Source of the DNA: AC-37 sp036389105
GTDB lineage: Bacteria > Actinomycetota > Thermoleophilia > Solirubrobacterales > Thermoleophilaceae
DNA length: 15,538 bases
Direction of reading: 5' to 3'
Assembly: GCA_036389105.1 (NCBI GenBank)
Contig: DASVQK010000204.1
Span: 1 to 15,538, forward strand
The position numbers were made by a program, and so were the translations under genes. This document shows, in pieces, positions 6,933 to 13,487 of the stretch (position 1 is its first letter; the number at the start of each line of letters is the position of its first letter). The notes below the pieces were generated by a model that did not search any database, was not told where the DNA came from, and saw only the letters and a program-made list of their open reading frames with translations.

Positions 6933-8588
6933 GTGAGCCCGACGGCCACGGCTTCGGCGCGGCTGCGCCCGCGCGTCGACGCAGCCGCACGCCGGCTGGG
7001 GCTCGACACCTTCGAGCTGGGCGTGCTGGTCGTGCTCTGCGGCACGTCGCTGGCGCTCCTGCTGCCGCTGCTCACGCGCGGCCGGCCGCTGTCCGGCTCC
7101 GACGGGTTCTTCCCGGCCGACCAGATGCAGTACTTCGCCTGGATCCGGGACGCGTCGCACCACGGGCTGATCGGCAACCGCTTCGACCTGGCGCCCGGCG
7201 GGCGGCCGTTCCTGCACCCGGGGTACCTGCTGTCGGCGGTCGTCCACTCGGTGAGCGGCATCTCGATCCCGCTCTCGTACCTGCTCTGGAAGCCGCTGGC
7301 CGTGGGGCTCACCTTCGTCGGCGCGCTCCGTTACGTGCGCCGCCTGCTGCCCGCGGGCTGGCAGCGCCGCGCCGCGCTCGTACTGGTCCTGTTCGCGGTG
7401 ATGCCGGCAGCGGCCGTCGTGGCCTGGACCGGCTTGGGCGGCAAGCCGCGCCAGTACACGTTCGACTTCATCTCGGGCGAGATGTGGACCGGTCAGTTCC
7501 TGTGGGGCTACCTGATGACCGCGATAGCCGTCTTCCTCATGCCGCTCGTGCTGCTTGCGGTGGAGCGCTGGCGCCGCGAGGGCGGCGCGCGGCGGCTGGC
7601 GCTGGCGGCGGCGGGGGCGCTGATCGTGATGTGGCTTCAGCCGTGGCAGGGGGCGACCCTGGCGGCGATCGTGGTCGCGGTCGAGGCGGTGATGCTGGCC
7701 CGCACGCGCGAGCGGCCGCCGTGGCTCCTCGCGGTCGTCCCACTGGCCGCCGCCCTGCCGGCCGTCTACTACGCCCTCCTCCAGGCCGGCGACGCCTCTT
7801 GGAAGCTCGCCGGGGAGGCGAACGGCGCCGGGTCGCAGCCGGAGTGGCACTGGCCGTGGTGGGCGATCGTGCTCACGGTGCTGCCGCTGGCCGTGCCGGC
7901 GGCGCTGGCCTACCGGCTTCCAGCGCGCTCGTGGCAGGACGTGGCCGTGCGCGTCTGGCCGCTGGCCGCCCTGGCGGTCTTCCTCCAGCCCGGCGGCACG
8001 TTCCCGTACCACGCGTTCCAGGGACTGGCCATCCCTCTGGGCGTGCTGGCCGTGCAGGGGGCGATGAGCGTTCGGGACCGCCTGCGCTTCGGCGCGCCGG
8101 CCGTGGTGTTCGCGCTGGCGCTGCTCACGCTCCCCGGCTTCGCCCACAAGCTCGAGAACGCCGCCGACAACATCCACCTGGGCGCCGACCCGTACTTCAT
8201 CCTGGGAGACGAGCACCGGGCGCTCGACTCGCTGGAGCGCGACCGCCGGCCCGGCGGCGTGCTGGCCCCTCTCTACTCCGGCTTCTACGTGCCCTACGCC
8301 ACCGGGCGCGAGGTGTACGTGGGCGCGCTGTCGTGGTCGCCGAACTACAGGGCCCGCCGCGCCCTGGCCGACGCGCTGTTCGAGGGTCGGTTGAGAGGCG
8401 CGCGCGCCCGCGCGTTCGTGAGCTCCACCCGCGCGCGCTTCCTGTTCGCGGACTGCCGCAAGCTGCGCGACCTGTCATCCGACCTGCGACCGCTGCTCGA
8501 GTCCGTTCACCGCTTCGGCTGCGCGACCGTCTACGTGCTTCGGTTCCGTCCGGAGATGGCGCGAGCGGCCGGGCGGCCGGACGCGTAG
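6933..8588 (+). CDS. GT-C-like integral membrane glycosyltransferase, family not recognised
   Basis: 551 residues from the GTG at 6933 (554 from the alternative GTG at 6924). A cytoplasmic N-terminus is followed by a first membrane segment (about 24-48), then an Asp-rich external loop with SGSDGFFPADQMQYF (Asp57 and Asp63), which is where GT-C enzymes carry catalytic acidic residues. About nine or ten more hydrophobic segments follow, interrupted by a loop KPRQYTFDFISGEMWTGQF (171-189) and a WLQPWQG motif (234-240). The last ~145 residues (405-551) are hydrophilic, as in GT-C proteins with a periplasmic/extracellular C-terminal domain. GT-C enzymes use polyprenyl-phosphate sugars, which the DPM-like domain encoded at 1218-2948 could supply (inference). 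First gene of a three-gene unit. It could instead be a non-catalytic membrane protein; the GT-C reading rests on topology and the acidic loop. Confidence 0.65.
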   Translation: MSPTATASARLRPRVDAAARRLGLDTFELGVLVVLCGTSLALLLPLLTRGRPLSGSDGFFPADQMQYFAWIRDASHHGLIGNRFDLAPGGRPFLHPGYLLSAVVHSVSGISIPLSYLLWKPLAVGLTFVGALRYVRRLLPAGWQRRAALVLVLFAVMPAAAVVAWTGLGGKPRQYTFDFISGEMWTGQFLWGYLMTAIAVFLMPLVLLAVERWRREGGARRLALAAAGALIVMWLQPWQGATLAAIVVAVEAVMLARTRERPPWLLAVVPLAAALPAVYYALLQAGDASWKLAGEANGAGSQPEWHWPWWAIVLTVLPLAVPAALAYRLPARSWQDVAVRVWPLAALAVFLQPGGTFPYHAFQGLAIPLGVLAVQGAMSVRDRLRFGAPAVVFALALLTLPGFAHKLENAADNIHLGADPYFILGDEHRALDSLERDRRPGGVLAPLYSGFYVPYATGREVYVGALSWSPNYRARRALADALFEGRLRGARARAFVSSTRARFLFADCRKLRDLSSDLRPLLESVHRFGCATVYVLRFRPEMARAAGRPDA

Positions 8589-10190
8589 GTGCTCGGGCGG
8601 GTGCGGCGGCTGCCGCCAGCGCCGGGCTGGCTCGCGCTCGCGCTGCTGTTCGCCGGCGCCGCACTGCTGTCCGGCGCGAACATGCTGGACGGCGTACAGC
8701 CGAACGACGAGGGGCTCATGCTCCAGGCCGCGGATCGCATCGCCGGCGGGCAGGTGCCCTACCGCGACTTCTGGTGGTACTACCCGCCCGGCCAGCCGTA
8801 CCTGCTGGCCGGCCTCTGGAAGCTGTTCGGCCCGTCGCTCCTGACGTGGCGGATCGTCCGCATGGCCGCCGACGCCGCCGTGGCGGTGCTCGCGTACAGG
8901 CTCGCGCGCAGCCGCGGGCCGGTCGGGCTGGCGCTGACCGCGTGGCTCGTCGCGGCGTGCGCGATGGCGTTCCCCAAGTCGCCGCACCCGTTCCCGATCG
9001 CCCTGGCGCTGGCGCTGGGCGCGCTGCTGCTGCTGGAGCGGCGGCCGGCCCTGGCGGGCGCGCTCGCCGGCGCCTGCGCCGCGTGGCGGATCGAGTTCGC
9101 CGCCTACCTCGCGCTGGCCGCGGCGCTCGGATACGCGGTCTCGGCCGGGGCGGTGCGCGAGCGTTCGATGCGCCTGGCGCGCTTCGCCGGCGCGGCCCTC
9201 GCCGTGGCGCTTGCGCTGTTCGCCCCGGTCGTGGCCGCGGCCGGCCTCGGGCGGAGCTGGGACCTGCTGGTCCGCTATCCGCTTGTGGACTTCGCGCGCT
9301 ACCAGTCGCTGCCGTTCCCGTTCGATTACTCGGGGCCACTCAACACCAGCTCGCCGGGCGGCTTCCTGAGCGACTCGGCCGAGAACCTCCTCCACTTCTA
9401 CCTGCCGCTGGCGCTGCTCGTGGGGCTCGCGGGCGCCCTCGTCGCGCTGGCGTCGCCGCGCCGCCGGCCCGAGCCGGGCGTGCTGGCCGCGGCCGTGTTC
9501 GCGTTGGGCATGGCCCACTACCTGCTGGTGCGCACCGACCTGTTCCACACGGCGCCGCTGGCCGTGATGGTGGCGGTGCTCGGCGCGTGGGCGCTGGGTG
9601 CGCCGGCGCCGGCGCGCGCCTGGTCCCGGGGGAGGGGGGCCGCGCTGCTCGGCGTCGCGGCGGCCACCGCCGCCGCCGGGTTCGCCTGGGCGCTGGCCGA
9701 GGGGGTGGACCGGTTCGCGCGCGGGCTGGGCGAGCACACCGTGGCTCTGGACGTGCCGGTGGCGGACGGCGTGCGCGCGCGGCCGCTGCGGGCGGCGCCG
9801 CTGGTTCGCGCCGTCCGCTACGTGCGGACGCACGTGCCGGCCGGCGAGCCGATCTACGTGACCGGCGCGCGCGCCGACCTGGTCACGTCGGGCAACCCGC
9901 TCCTCTACGTGCTGGCGGAGCGGCCGAATCCGACGCGCTACGACATCGCGGCGCCGGGGGTGGTCACCTCGGCGCCGGTGCAGCGGGAGATCGTGCGCGA
10001 CCTGCGGCGGGCGCGCCCGCGCGTGGTGGTGCGCTGGACCGCGCCGGTCACCGCGCTCCACGAGCCCAACCGCTCGGGCCGCTCGAGCGGGGTACGGATA
10101 CTCGACCGCTACCTGACGCGCGACTACCGGCTGGCGGCGCGGTTCGGCTACTACCTGCTGCTGGCGCCGCGGGCTAGGGGCGGCCCGTGA
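8589..10190 (+). CDS. GT-C-like / family 39-type membrane glycosyltransferase
   Basis: 533 residues. The GTG start follows the previous stop with no gap (TAGGTG). After one membrane segment (about 14-32) comes a first external loop QPNDEGLMLQAADRIAGG (37-54) with the Asp40-Glu41 pair typical of dolichyl-phosphate-mannose-type and ArnT-like GT-C enzymes, then VPYRDFWWYYPPGQPY, a very common follow-on in this group. Around nine further hydrophobic segments extend to about residue 370, including AWRIEF (165-170) and an RTDLFH motif (315-320). A soluble C-terminal region (about 372-533) follows. Expected role: adding a sugar from a polyprenyl-phosphate donor on the outer face of the membrane. It is not obviously a duplicate of the preceding gene; the two share topology more than sequence. 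The 3' end overlaps the GT4 start. Confidence 0.75.
   Translation: MLGRVRRLPPAPGWLALALLFAGAALLSGANMLDGVQPNDEGLMLQAADRIAGGQVPYRDFWWYYPPGQPYLLAGLWKLFGPSLLTWRIVRMAADAAVAVLAYRLARSRGPVGLALTAWLVAACAMAFPKSPHPFPIALALALGALLLLERRPALAGALAGACAAWRIEFAAYLALAAALGYAVSAGAVRERSMRLARFAGAALAVALALFAPVVAAAGLGRSWDLLVRYPLVDFARYQSLPFPFDYSGPLNTSSPGGFLSDSAENLLHFYLPLALLVGLAGALVALASPRRRPEPGVLAAAVFALGMAHYLLVRTDLFHTAPLAVMVAVLGAWALGAPAPARAWSRGRGAALLGVAAATAAAGFAWALAEGVDRFARGLGEHTVALDVPVADGVRARPLRAAPLVRAVRYVRTHVPAGEPIYVTGARADLVTSGNPLLYVLAERPNPTRYDIAAPGVVTSAPVQREIVRDLRRARPRVVVRWTAPVTALHEPNRSGRSSGVRILDRYLTRDYRLAARFGYYLLLAPRARGGP
10176..10180 (+). promoter_or_regulatory. Shine-Dalgarno sequence of the GT4 gene
   Basis: AGGGG ends six bases before the GTG at 10187, good anti-16S spacing. 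It supports this start and contrasts with the leaderless first genes of the operons. Confidence 0.5.
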
Positions 10191-11335
10191 CGTCCCTGAC
10201 GGTCACCTACGTGCTGGAGCGCTACCCCGAGCTGTCGCAGACGTTCGTCGAGGCGGAGCTGCGCGAGCTGCGGCGCACCGGCGTCGAGCTGGAGGTGCTG
10301 GCCCTGGCGCCCGGCGCGGACGCCGAGCTGGCCGACGCGCGCTTCCGCGCGCGCCACCCCGCGGCTCCGGCGCGGCGGCTGCCGGCGCTGGCCGGCGTGG
10401 CCCTGGGTAGACCGCGGGAGTCGCTGCGCTTCGTGCGCGAGCCGGGCCCGTGGCCCTCGGACGGTCGTCGCCTGCGCGGCCTGGCCCGCGTGGCTCCGTG
10501 GCGTGGCGTGGCCGCGCGCGCCGACCACCTGCACGCCCACTTCGCGTCCGAGGCGACCGACGTCGCGGCGCTGCTCGGGCGGCTGACCGGCACGCCCCAC
10601 TCCTTCACGGGCCACTCCACCGACCTGTTCGGCGACCCGGATACCCTGCGCCGCCGGCTCGCCCACGCGGCCTTCTGCGCGCTGGTATGCGAGTACGACC
10701 GGCGCGAGGTGGAGCGGCTGGCGCCCGGAGCCGGGCGGCTGGAGATCGTGCCGCTCGGGCTGGACCTGGATGAGGTCCGACGCTCGTCCTCTTACGCCGG
10801 GGACGGCCCCGTGGTGGCCGTCGGCCGGCTGGTGGAGCACAAGGGCTTCGCCGACCTGGTGGCCGCCGCGCCGGCGCTAGACCGCGAGGTGGCGATCGCC
10901 GGGGACGGGCCGCTGCGCGCCGAGCTGGAGCGCGCGGCCGCGGGCGCGGTCAGCTTCACGGGCGCGCTGCGGCCGGCCGACGCGCGGCGGCTGATCGAGG
11001 ACGCCGCGGTGCTGGTCGCCCCGAGCGTCGTGGCGCGCGACGGCTCGCGCGACGGCGTGCCGATGGTGGCGAAGGAGGCGCTGGCGCTGGGCGTGCCCGT
11101 GGTGGCCAGCGACGCCGTCGGCAACCCCGAGGCCGTGCAGCCCGACCGCGGCGCGCTGTATCCGGCGGGCGACCGCGCCGCCCTGGCGGAGGCGCTGCGC
11201 GCGCTCCTGGCTCGCCCCGCCACCGAGCGCGAGGCGATGGGCCGCGCAGGGCGCGCGTGGACGGAGCGCGAGGCGGACCTGGTGCGGCAGACGGCGCGTC
11301 TGCGGCAGTTGTTCGATGGTGCGTCCCCTGAGTAA
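10187..11335 (+). CDS. Family 4 glycosyltransferase (GT-B fold)
   Basis: 382 residues, cytoplasmic or membrane-associated. The N-terminal domain begins VTYVLERYPELSQTFVEAEL (6-25), the opening typical of colanic-acid/exopolysaccharide GT4 enzymes, with HLHAHFASEATDVAALL (114-130) and FTGHSTDLF (140-148). The C-terminal Rossmann domain has AVGRLVEHKGFADLV (211-225), IAGDGPLRAELE (237-248) and KEALALGVPVVASDAVGNPE (296-315). The usual EX7E donor-site motif appears as Asp289-X7-Glu297, a conservative change at the first acid. The GTG overlaps the stop of the upstream GT-C gene as GTGA and has a good Shine-Dalgarno sequence. Retaining transfer from a nucleotide sugar is expected from the family; donor and acceptor are unknown. 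It ends the plus-strand operon; no terminator hairpin was recognised in the 53 bases that follow. Confidence 0.88.
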   Translation: MTSLTVTYVLERYPELSQTFVEAELRELRRTGVELEVLALAPGADAELADARFRARHPAAPARRLPALAGVALGRPRESLRFVREPGPWPSDGRRLRGLARVAPWRGVAARADHLHAHFASEATDVAALLGRLTGTPHSFTGHSTDLFGDPDTLRRRLAHAAFCALVCEYDRREVERLAPGAGRLEIVPLGLDLDEVRRSSSYAGDGPVVAVGRLVEHKGFADLVAAAPALDREVAIAGDGPLRAELERAAAGAVSFTGALRPADARRLIEDAAVLVAPSVVARDGSRDGVPMVAKEALALGVPVVASDAVGNPEAVQPDRGALYPAGDRAALAEALRALLARPATEREAMGRAGRAWTEREADLVRQTARLRQLFDGASPE

Positions 11336-11338
11336 GCC

Positions 11339-11364
11339 CTGCGCGTCGGCGCTTCAGCGGCGGC
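11339..11364 (+). repeat. Left copy of imperfect direct repeat flanking the DUF4160/DUF2442 island
   Basis: CTGCGCGTC, seven bases, CAGCGGCGGC. The same two blocks in the same order, three bases apart, occur at 12119-12140. Both blocks are exact (19 of 19). In DNA this G+C-rich a chance match is possible. Confidence 0.3.
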
Positions 11365-11370
11365 CGCGCA

Positions 11371-11376
11371 TATGTT
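11371..11376 (+). promoter_or_regulatory. Possible -10 box of the DUF4160/DUF2442 pair
   Basis: TATGTT, 12 bases before the GTG at 11389, so the leader would be about five bases. Spacing is longer than at the other starts in the window, and no -35 is visible. Confidence 0.3.
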
Positions 11377-11388
11377 CAGCATCGACGC

Positions 11389-11649
11389 GTGCCCACGATC
11401 AGTCGCTTCTATGGGATCACGATCCAGATGTTCTTCAAGGAACATGGCATTCCCCACTTTCATGCACGGGTCGGCGGCCAGATGGCCGTATTCGCAGTGG
11501 ATGCCCTCGAAGTCCTTCGCGGCGAACTGGCACCACGTCACGACCGGCTCGTTCGCGAGTGGGCGACCTTGCATCGCGCCGAGTTGATGCGAAACTGGGA
11601 GCTTGCACGAACGGGGAGGCCGCTCGAGCCGATCGAGCCGCTGAGATGA
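11389..11649 (+). CDS. DUF4160 domain protein
   Basis: 86 residues from GTG, full length for the family. It opens with PTISRFYGITIQMFFKEH and carries the HFHA motif (23-26), then LEVLRGELAP and WATLHRAELMRNWELARTG, all typical of DUF4160. No biochemical function is established that I can name. It overlaps the following DUF2442 gene by four bases (ATGA), the usual partner of this family; together they resemble a small two-component module and are sometimes suspected of being toxin-antitoxin-like, which is inference here. Codon choice differs from neighbours, with TAT, GAA, CAT, ATT and TTT codons rare in the surrounding genes, consistent with transfer. Confidence 0.85.
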   Translation: MPTISRFYGITIQMFFKEHGIPHFHARVGGQMAVFAVDALEVLRGELAPRHDRLVREWATLHRAELMRNWELARTGRPLEPIEPLR

Positions 11650-11924
11650 GCGACATCCACGACATGGTGCGCGTTGAGGTGACGGGCGACTACAACCTGC
11701 GCGTGACGTTCGACGACGGAGCAATCCGCGACGTGAGTCTCGACGGGCACTTGGACGGGCCTGTATTCGAGCCGCTTCGCGACCCGCGAGTTTTCGCGCA
11801 GGTCGAGGTCGACGCGGAGTCGGGCACGGTCACATGGCCAACCGGCGCTGACCTCGATCCGATCGTCGTTTACGAGGGGCTGCCGCCCCTGAACGCGCGG
11901 GTAGTGCGCGAAGCGGCAGCATGA
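11646..11924 (+). CDS. DUF2442 domain protein
   Basis: 92 residues, full length. It has the compact beta-rich DUF2442 pattern: VRVEVTGDYNLRVTFDDGAIRDVSL (8-32 in parts), FEPLRDPRVFAQVEVD (41-56) and the signature GTVTWPTGADLDPIVVYEG (60-78). The ATG overlaps the stop of the DUF4160 gene. Role unknown; the pair travels together in many bacteria. Base composition is less G+C-rich than the flanking glycan genes. The next gene is convergent and 170 bases away. Confidence 0.85.
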   Translation: MSDIHDMVRVEVTGDYNLRVTFDDGAIRDVSLDGHLDGPVFEPLRDPRVFAQVEVDAESGTVTWPTGADLDPIVVYEGLPPLNARVVREAAA

Positions 11925-12069
11925 CGATCCTCAGGTCAGTCTGTATCTAGTCGGACATATTGCCCTGCACGGCGCGCAGGCTCGCCGACGTCCTGGCGCT
12001 GGCCGAGACGCTGCCGACCCGGCAAGACCGCGAGTTGCGATACCCGCCGTTCGCTCGCCATGCGGCCTC
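11925..12069. other. Intergenic stretch with short open frame, possible gene remnant
   Basis: Between convergent genes. The plus strand has a 38-codon frame from TTG 11960 to a TAA at 12074-12076, whose middle reads ARRLADVLALAETLPTRQD, an amphipathic helix-like stretch. A stop lies three codons upstream and there is no ribosome site. I do not recognise it; it may be the tail of a decayed gene carried in with the DUF pair, or chance. A weak 5-base stem (CCTGC 11964-11968 with GCAGG 11976-11980) lies inside it. Confidence 0.25.
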
Positions 12070-12093
12070 CGGGTAAAGCGTTCGCACGACCCG
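12070..12093 (-). terminator. Candidate hairpin terminator after the second flippase
   Basis: Inverted repeat directly after the flippase stop: arms CGGGT (12070-12074) and ACCCG (12089-12093), three-base internal loops, an inner stem GCG/CGC and a two-base loop. There is no T-tract, so it may act only as an mRNA end stabiliser or be incidental. It could also serve the convergent DUF pair. Confidence 0.3.
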
Positions 12094-12094
12094 A

Positions 12095-13411
12095 CTAGGC
12101 GATCTCTCCCAGCGCGGGCTGCGCGTCCTCCAGCGGCGGCTCGCCGTGCGACACCGCGCGGAACGCCAGCGCGAGCATCGCCACCGCCAGCGCCGCGTTC
12201 AGGGCAAGCAGCCCGACCGCGATCTGGCGCAGGTTCGGGCCGATGGCCGAGATCACCACGGGCTGGACCACCGCGGCCACCGCCAGCACCCCGATGAAGC
12301 GCCAGCGGTGGAGCGCCAGGTGGTACTGCACCGCCAGGTAGGTGCCCGCCAGGCACGACAGCGCGACGCCGAGCAGCGGCAGCGCGCCCGCGCCGCCGGT
12401 GAACTTGAAGGTCAGTCGCAGGAGCGGTTCGGCGGCCACGGCGAACAGCAGCACCATCGGCGCCGCCGCCAGGGCGATCAGTCCGAGCGTCCTTGCCAGC
12501 ACGCCGCTCGCCGTCTCGCGCAGGTGGGCGCGCCGCGCGGTCTCCGGCACCAGGTAGAGCCCCAGCCCCACCGCGATCCACATGATCGCCTTGGCCGCCA
12601 CCGCCGCGGCGTTGTACGCCCCGGCCTGGGGCCCGCTGGCGATGTGCTTGACGATGATTACGTTGCCGTCCTGCATCCAGGCGACCAGCGCCAGCGCCGC
12701 CACCGGGCCGCCGGCGCGCACCATCAGCTCGCGCAGCGGGTGCTCGTGGGGCTCGGCGTGGGGGAGCAGCCGGTTGAGCGGTACGAGCAGCGCCAGCGCC
12801 ACCGCCAGCAGCCCGAGCGGCGTGCCCAGGTAGGCGCCGGTCACGCTCGCACCCAGGCCCACGAGCAGGAAGGCGAACACGAACCGGGCCAGCTGCTCGC
12901 CGACCCATGAGGCGCCCACCGCCCTGTACGCGCCGAAGCCCTGGAGCGCCCCGCGCTGGATCGAGAGGATCAGCCACAGGCAGCCGCTCGGCACGGTGGC
13001 CGCGGCGGCCCAGGGCAGGTCGTCGACGCCGATGGCGGCCGCGAGCAGGTCGCGCGCCAGGACCGCGGCCAACGTCAGCACGACGGTGACCAGCGCCAGC
13101 CCGCGCAGCCAGCGCCGCACCCCGGCGCCCGCCTCCGGGTCCTCGGCGGCGAACTGGGCGCTGATCTCGCGCGCGACCGTCGTCTGGAGGGCGGAGCCGG
13201 GGACCATCAGGATGATGTAGGCCGAGATGAGCGCGCCCAGCGAGCCGTAGCCCGTCTGCCCGAGCTTGCGCGCGAACACGACGGTGAAGCCGAGCGCCAG
13301 GATGTTGCCCGCCATCACCGCGCCCGCCATCCCGGCCGCCTTGCCGGTGTCGGAGCGCGCCAGCTCGGCGAGGCCGGTGCCGTCGCGGGACCGGGTCACA
13401 GACCGTCTCAA
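12095..13411 (-). CDS. Polysaccharide flippase (Wzx-like, MOP superfamily), second copy type
   Basis: 438 residues if the TTG at 13411 is the start; the in-frame GTG at 13399 (434 residues) is an alternative. About 12 hydrophobic segments. The family opening is AGAVMAGNILALGFTVVFAR followed by KLGQTGYGSLGALISAYIILM and ALQTTVAREIS, typical of oligosaccharide flippases; WMQDGNVIIVKHIASGPQAGAYNAA in the middle corresponds to the start of the second half. Expected role is export of a lipid-linked glycan. It is about 50 residues shorter than the flippase at 5433-6905 and not an obvious duplicate, so the two may handle different substrates (inference). It is a monocistronic minus-strand gene, divergent from the M20 peptidase gene and convergent with the DUF2442 gene. 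Confidence 0.83.
   Translation of the reverse strand: MRRSVTRSRDGTGLAELARSDTGKAAGMAGAVMAGNILALGFTVVFARKLGQTGYGSLGALISAYIILMVPGSALQTTVAREISAQFAAEDPEAGAGVRRWLRGLALVTVVLTLAAVLARDLLAAAIGVDDLPWAAAATVPSGCLWLILSIQRGALQGFGAYRAVGASWVGEQLARFVFAFLLVGLGASVTGAYLGTPLGLLAVALALLVPLNRLLPHAEPHEHPLRELMVRAGGPVAALALVAWMQDGNVIIVKHIASGPQAGAYNAAAVAAKAIMWIAVGLGLYLVPETARRAHLRETASGVLARTLGLIALAAAPMVLLFAVAAEPLLRLTFKFTGGAGALPLLGVALSCLAGTYLAVQYHLALHRWRFIGVLAVAAVVQPVVISAIGPNLRQIAVGLLALNAALAVAMLALAFRAVSHGEPPLEDAQPALGEIA
12119..12140 (+). repeat. Right copy of imperfect direct repeat flanking the DUF4160/DUF2442 island
   Basis: CTGCGCGTC, three bases, CAGCGGCGGC; partner of 11339-11364. This copy lies within the last codons of the flippase gene, so it may be conserved for coding reasons. 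Confidence 0.3.
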
Positions 13412-13420
13412 GGCCGCGCA

Positions 13421-13426
13421 AGGCTA
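13421..13426 (-). promoter_or_regulatory. Putative -10 box of the second flippase gene
   Basis: TAGCCT on the minus strand, nine bases before the TTG at 13411 and 21 before the alternative GTG at 13399. No clear -35. Confidence 0.4.
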
Positions 13427-13454
13427 CCGCCCGGCCCCGTCCGATCGGGCGGTT

Positions 13455-13480
13455 TTGACGGCCCGGACCGCCGTTATCCT
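13455..13480 (+). promoter_or_regulatory. Putative promoter of the M20 peptidase / LCP unit
   Basis: TATCCT (13475-13480) lies seven bases before the GTG at 13488, the leaderless arrangement. A TTGACG hexamer at 13455-13460 resembles a -35, but the 14-base spacer is short for a standard sigma-70-type promoter. Confidence 0.45.
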
Positions 13481-13487
13481 CACTCGC

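Noticed and set aside
6906..8216. Very long open frame on the minus strand continuing upstream of the first flippase, Arg/His/Gln-rich.
   Set aside because: It is antisense to the GT-C gene. High-GC codon use leaves the complementary frame open; composition is that of a shadow frame, and the flippase has a well-placed GTG with a -10 box.
11625..11642. Short direct repeat of GAGCCGATC-like units at the end of the DUF4160 gene.
   Set aside because: It simply encodes the LEPIEPL peptide common to the family.
11964..11980. CCTGC/GCAGG inverted repeat as a terminator between convergent genes.
   Set aside because: Only five paired bases, no T-tract, and such stems are frequent by chance in this composition.
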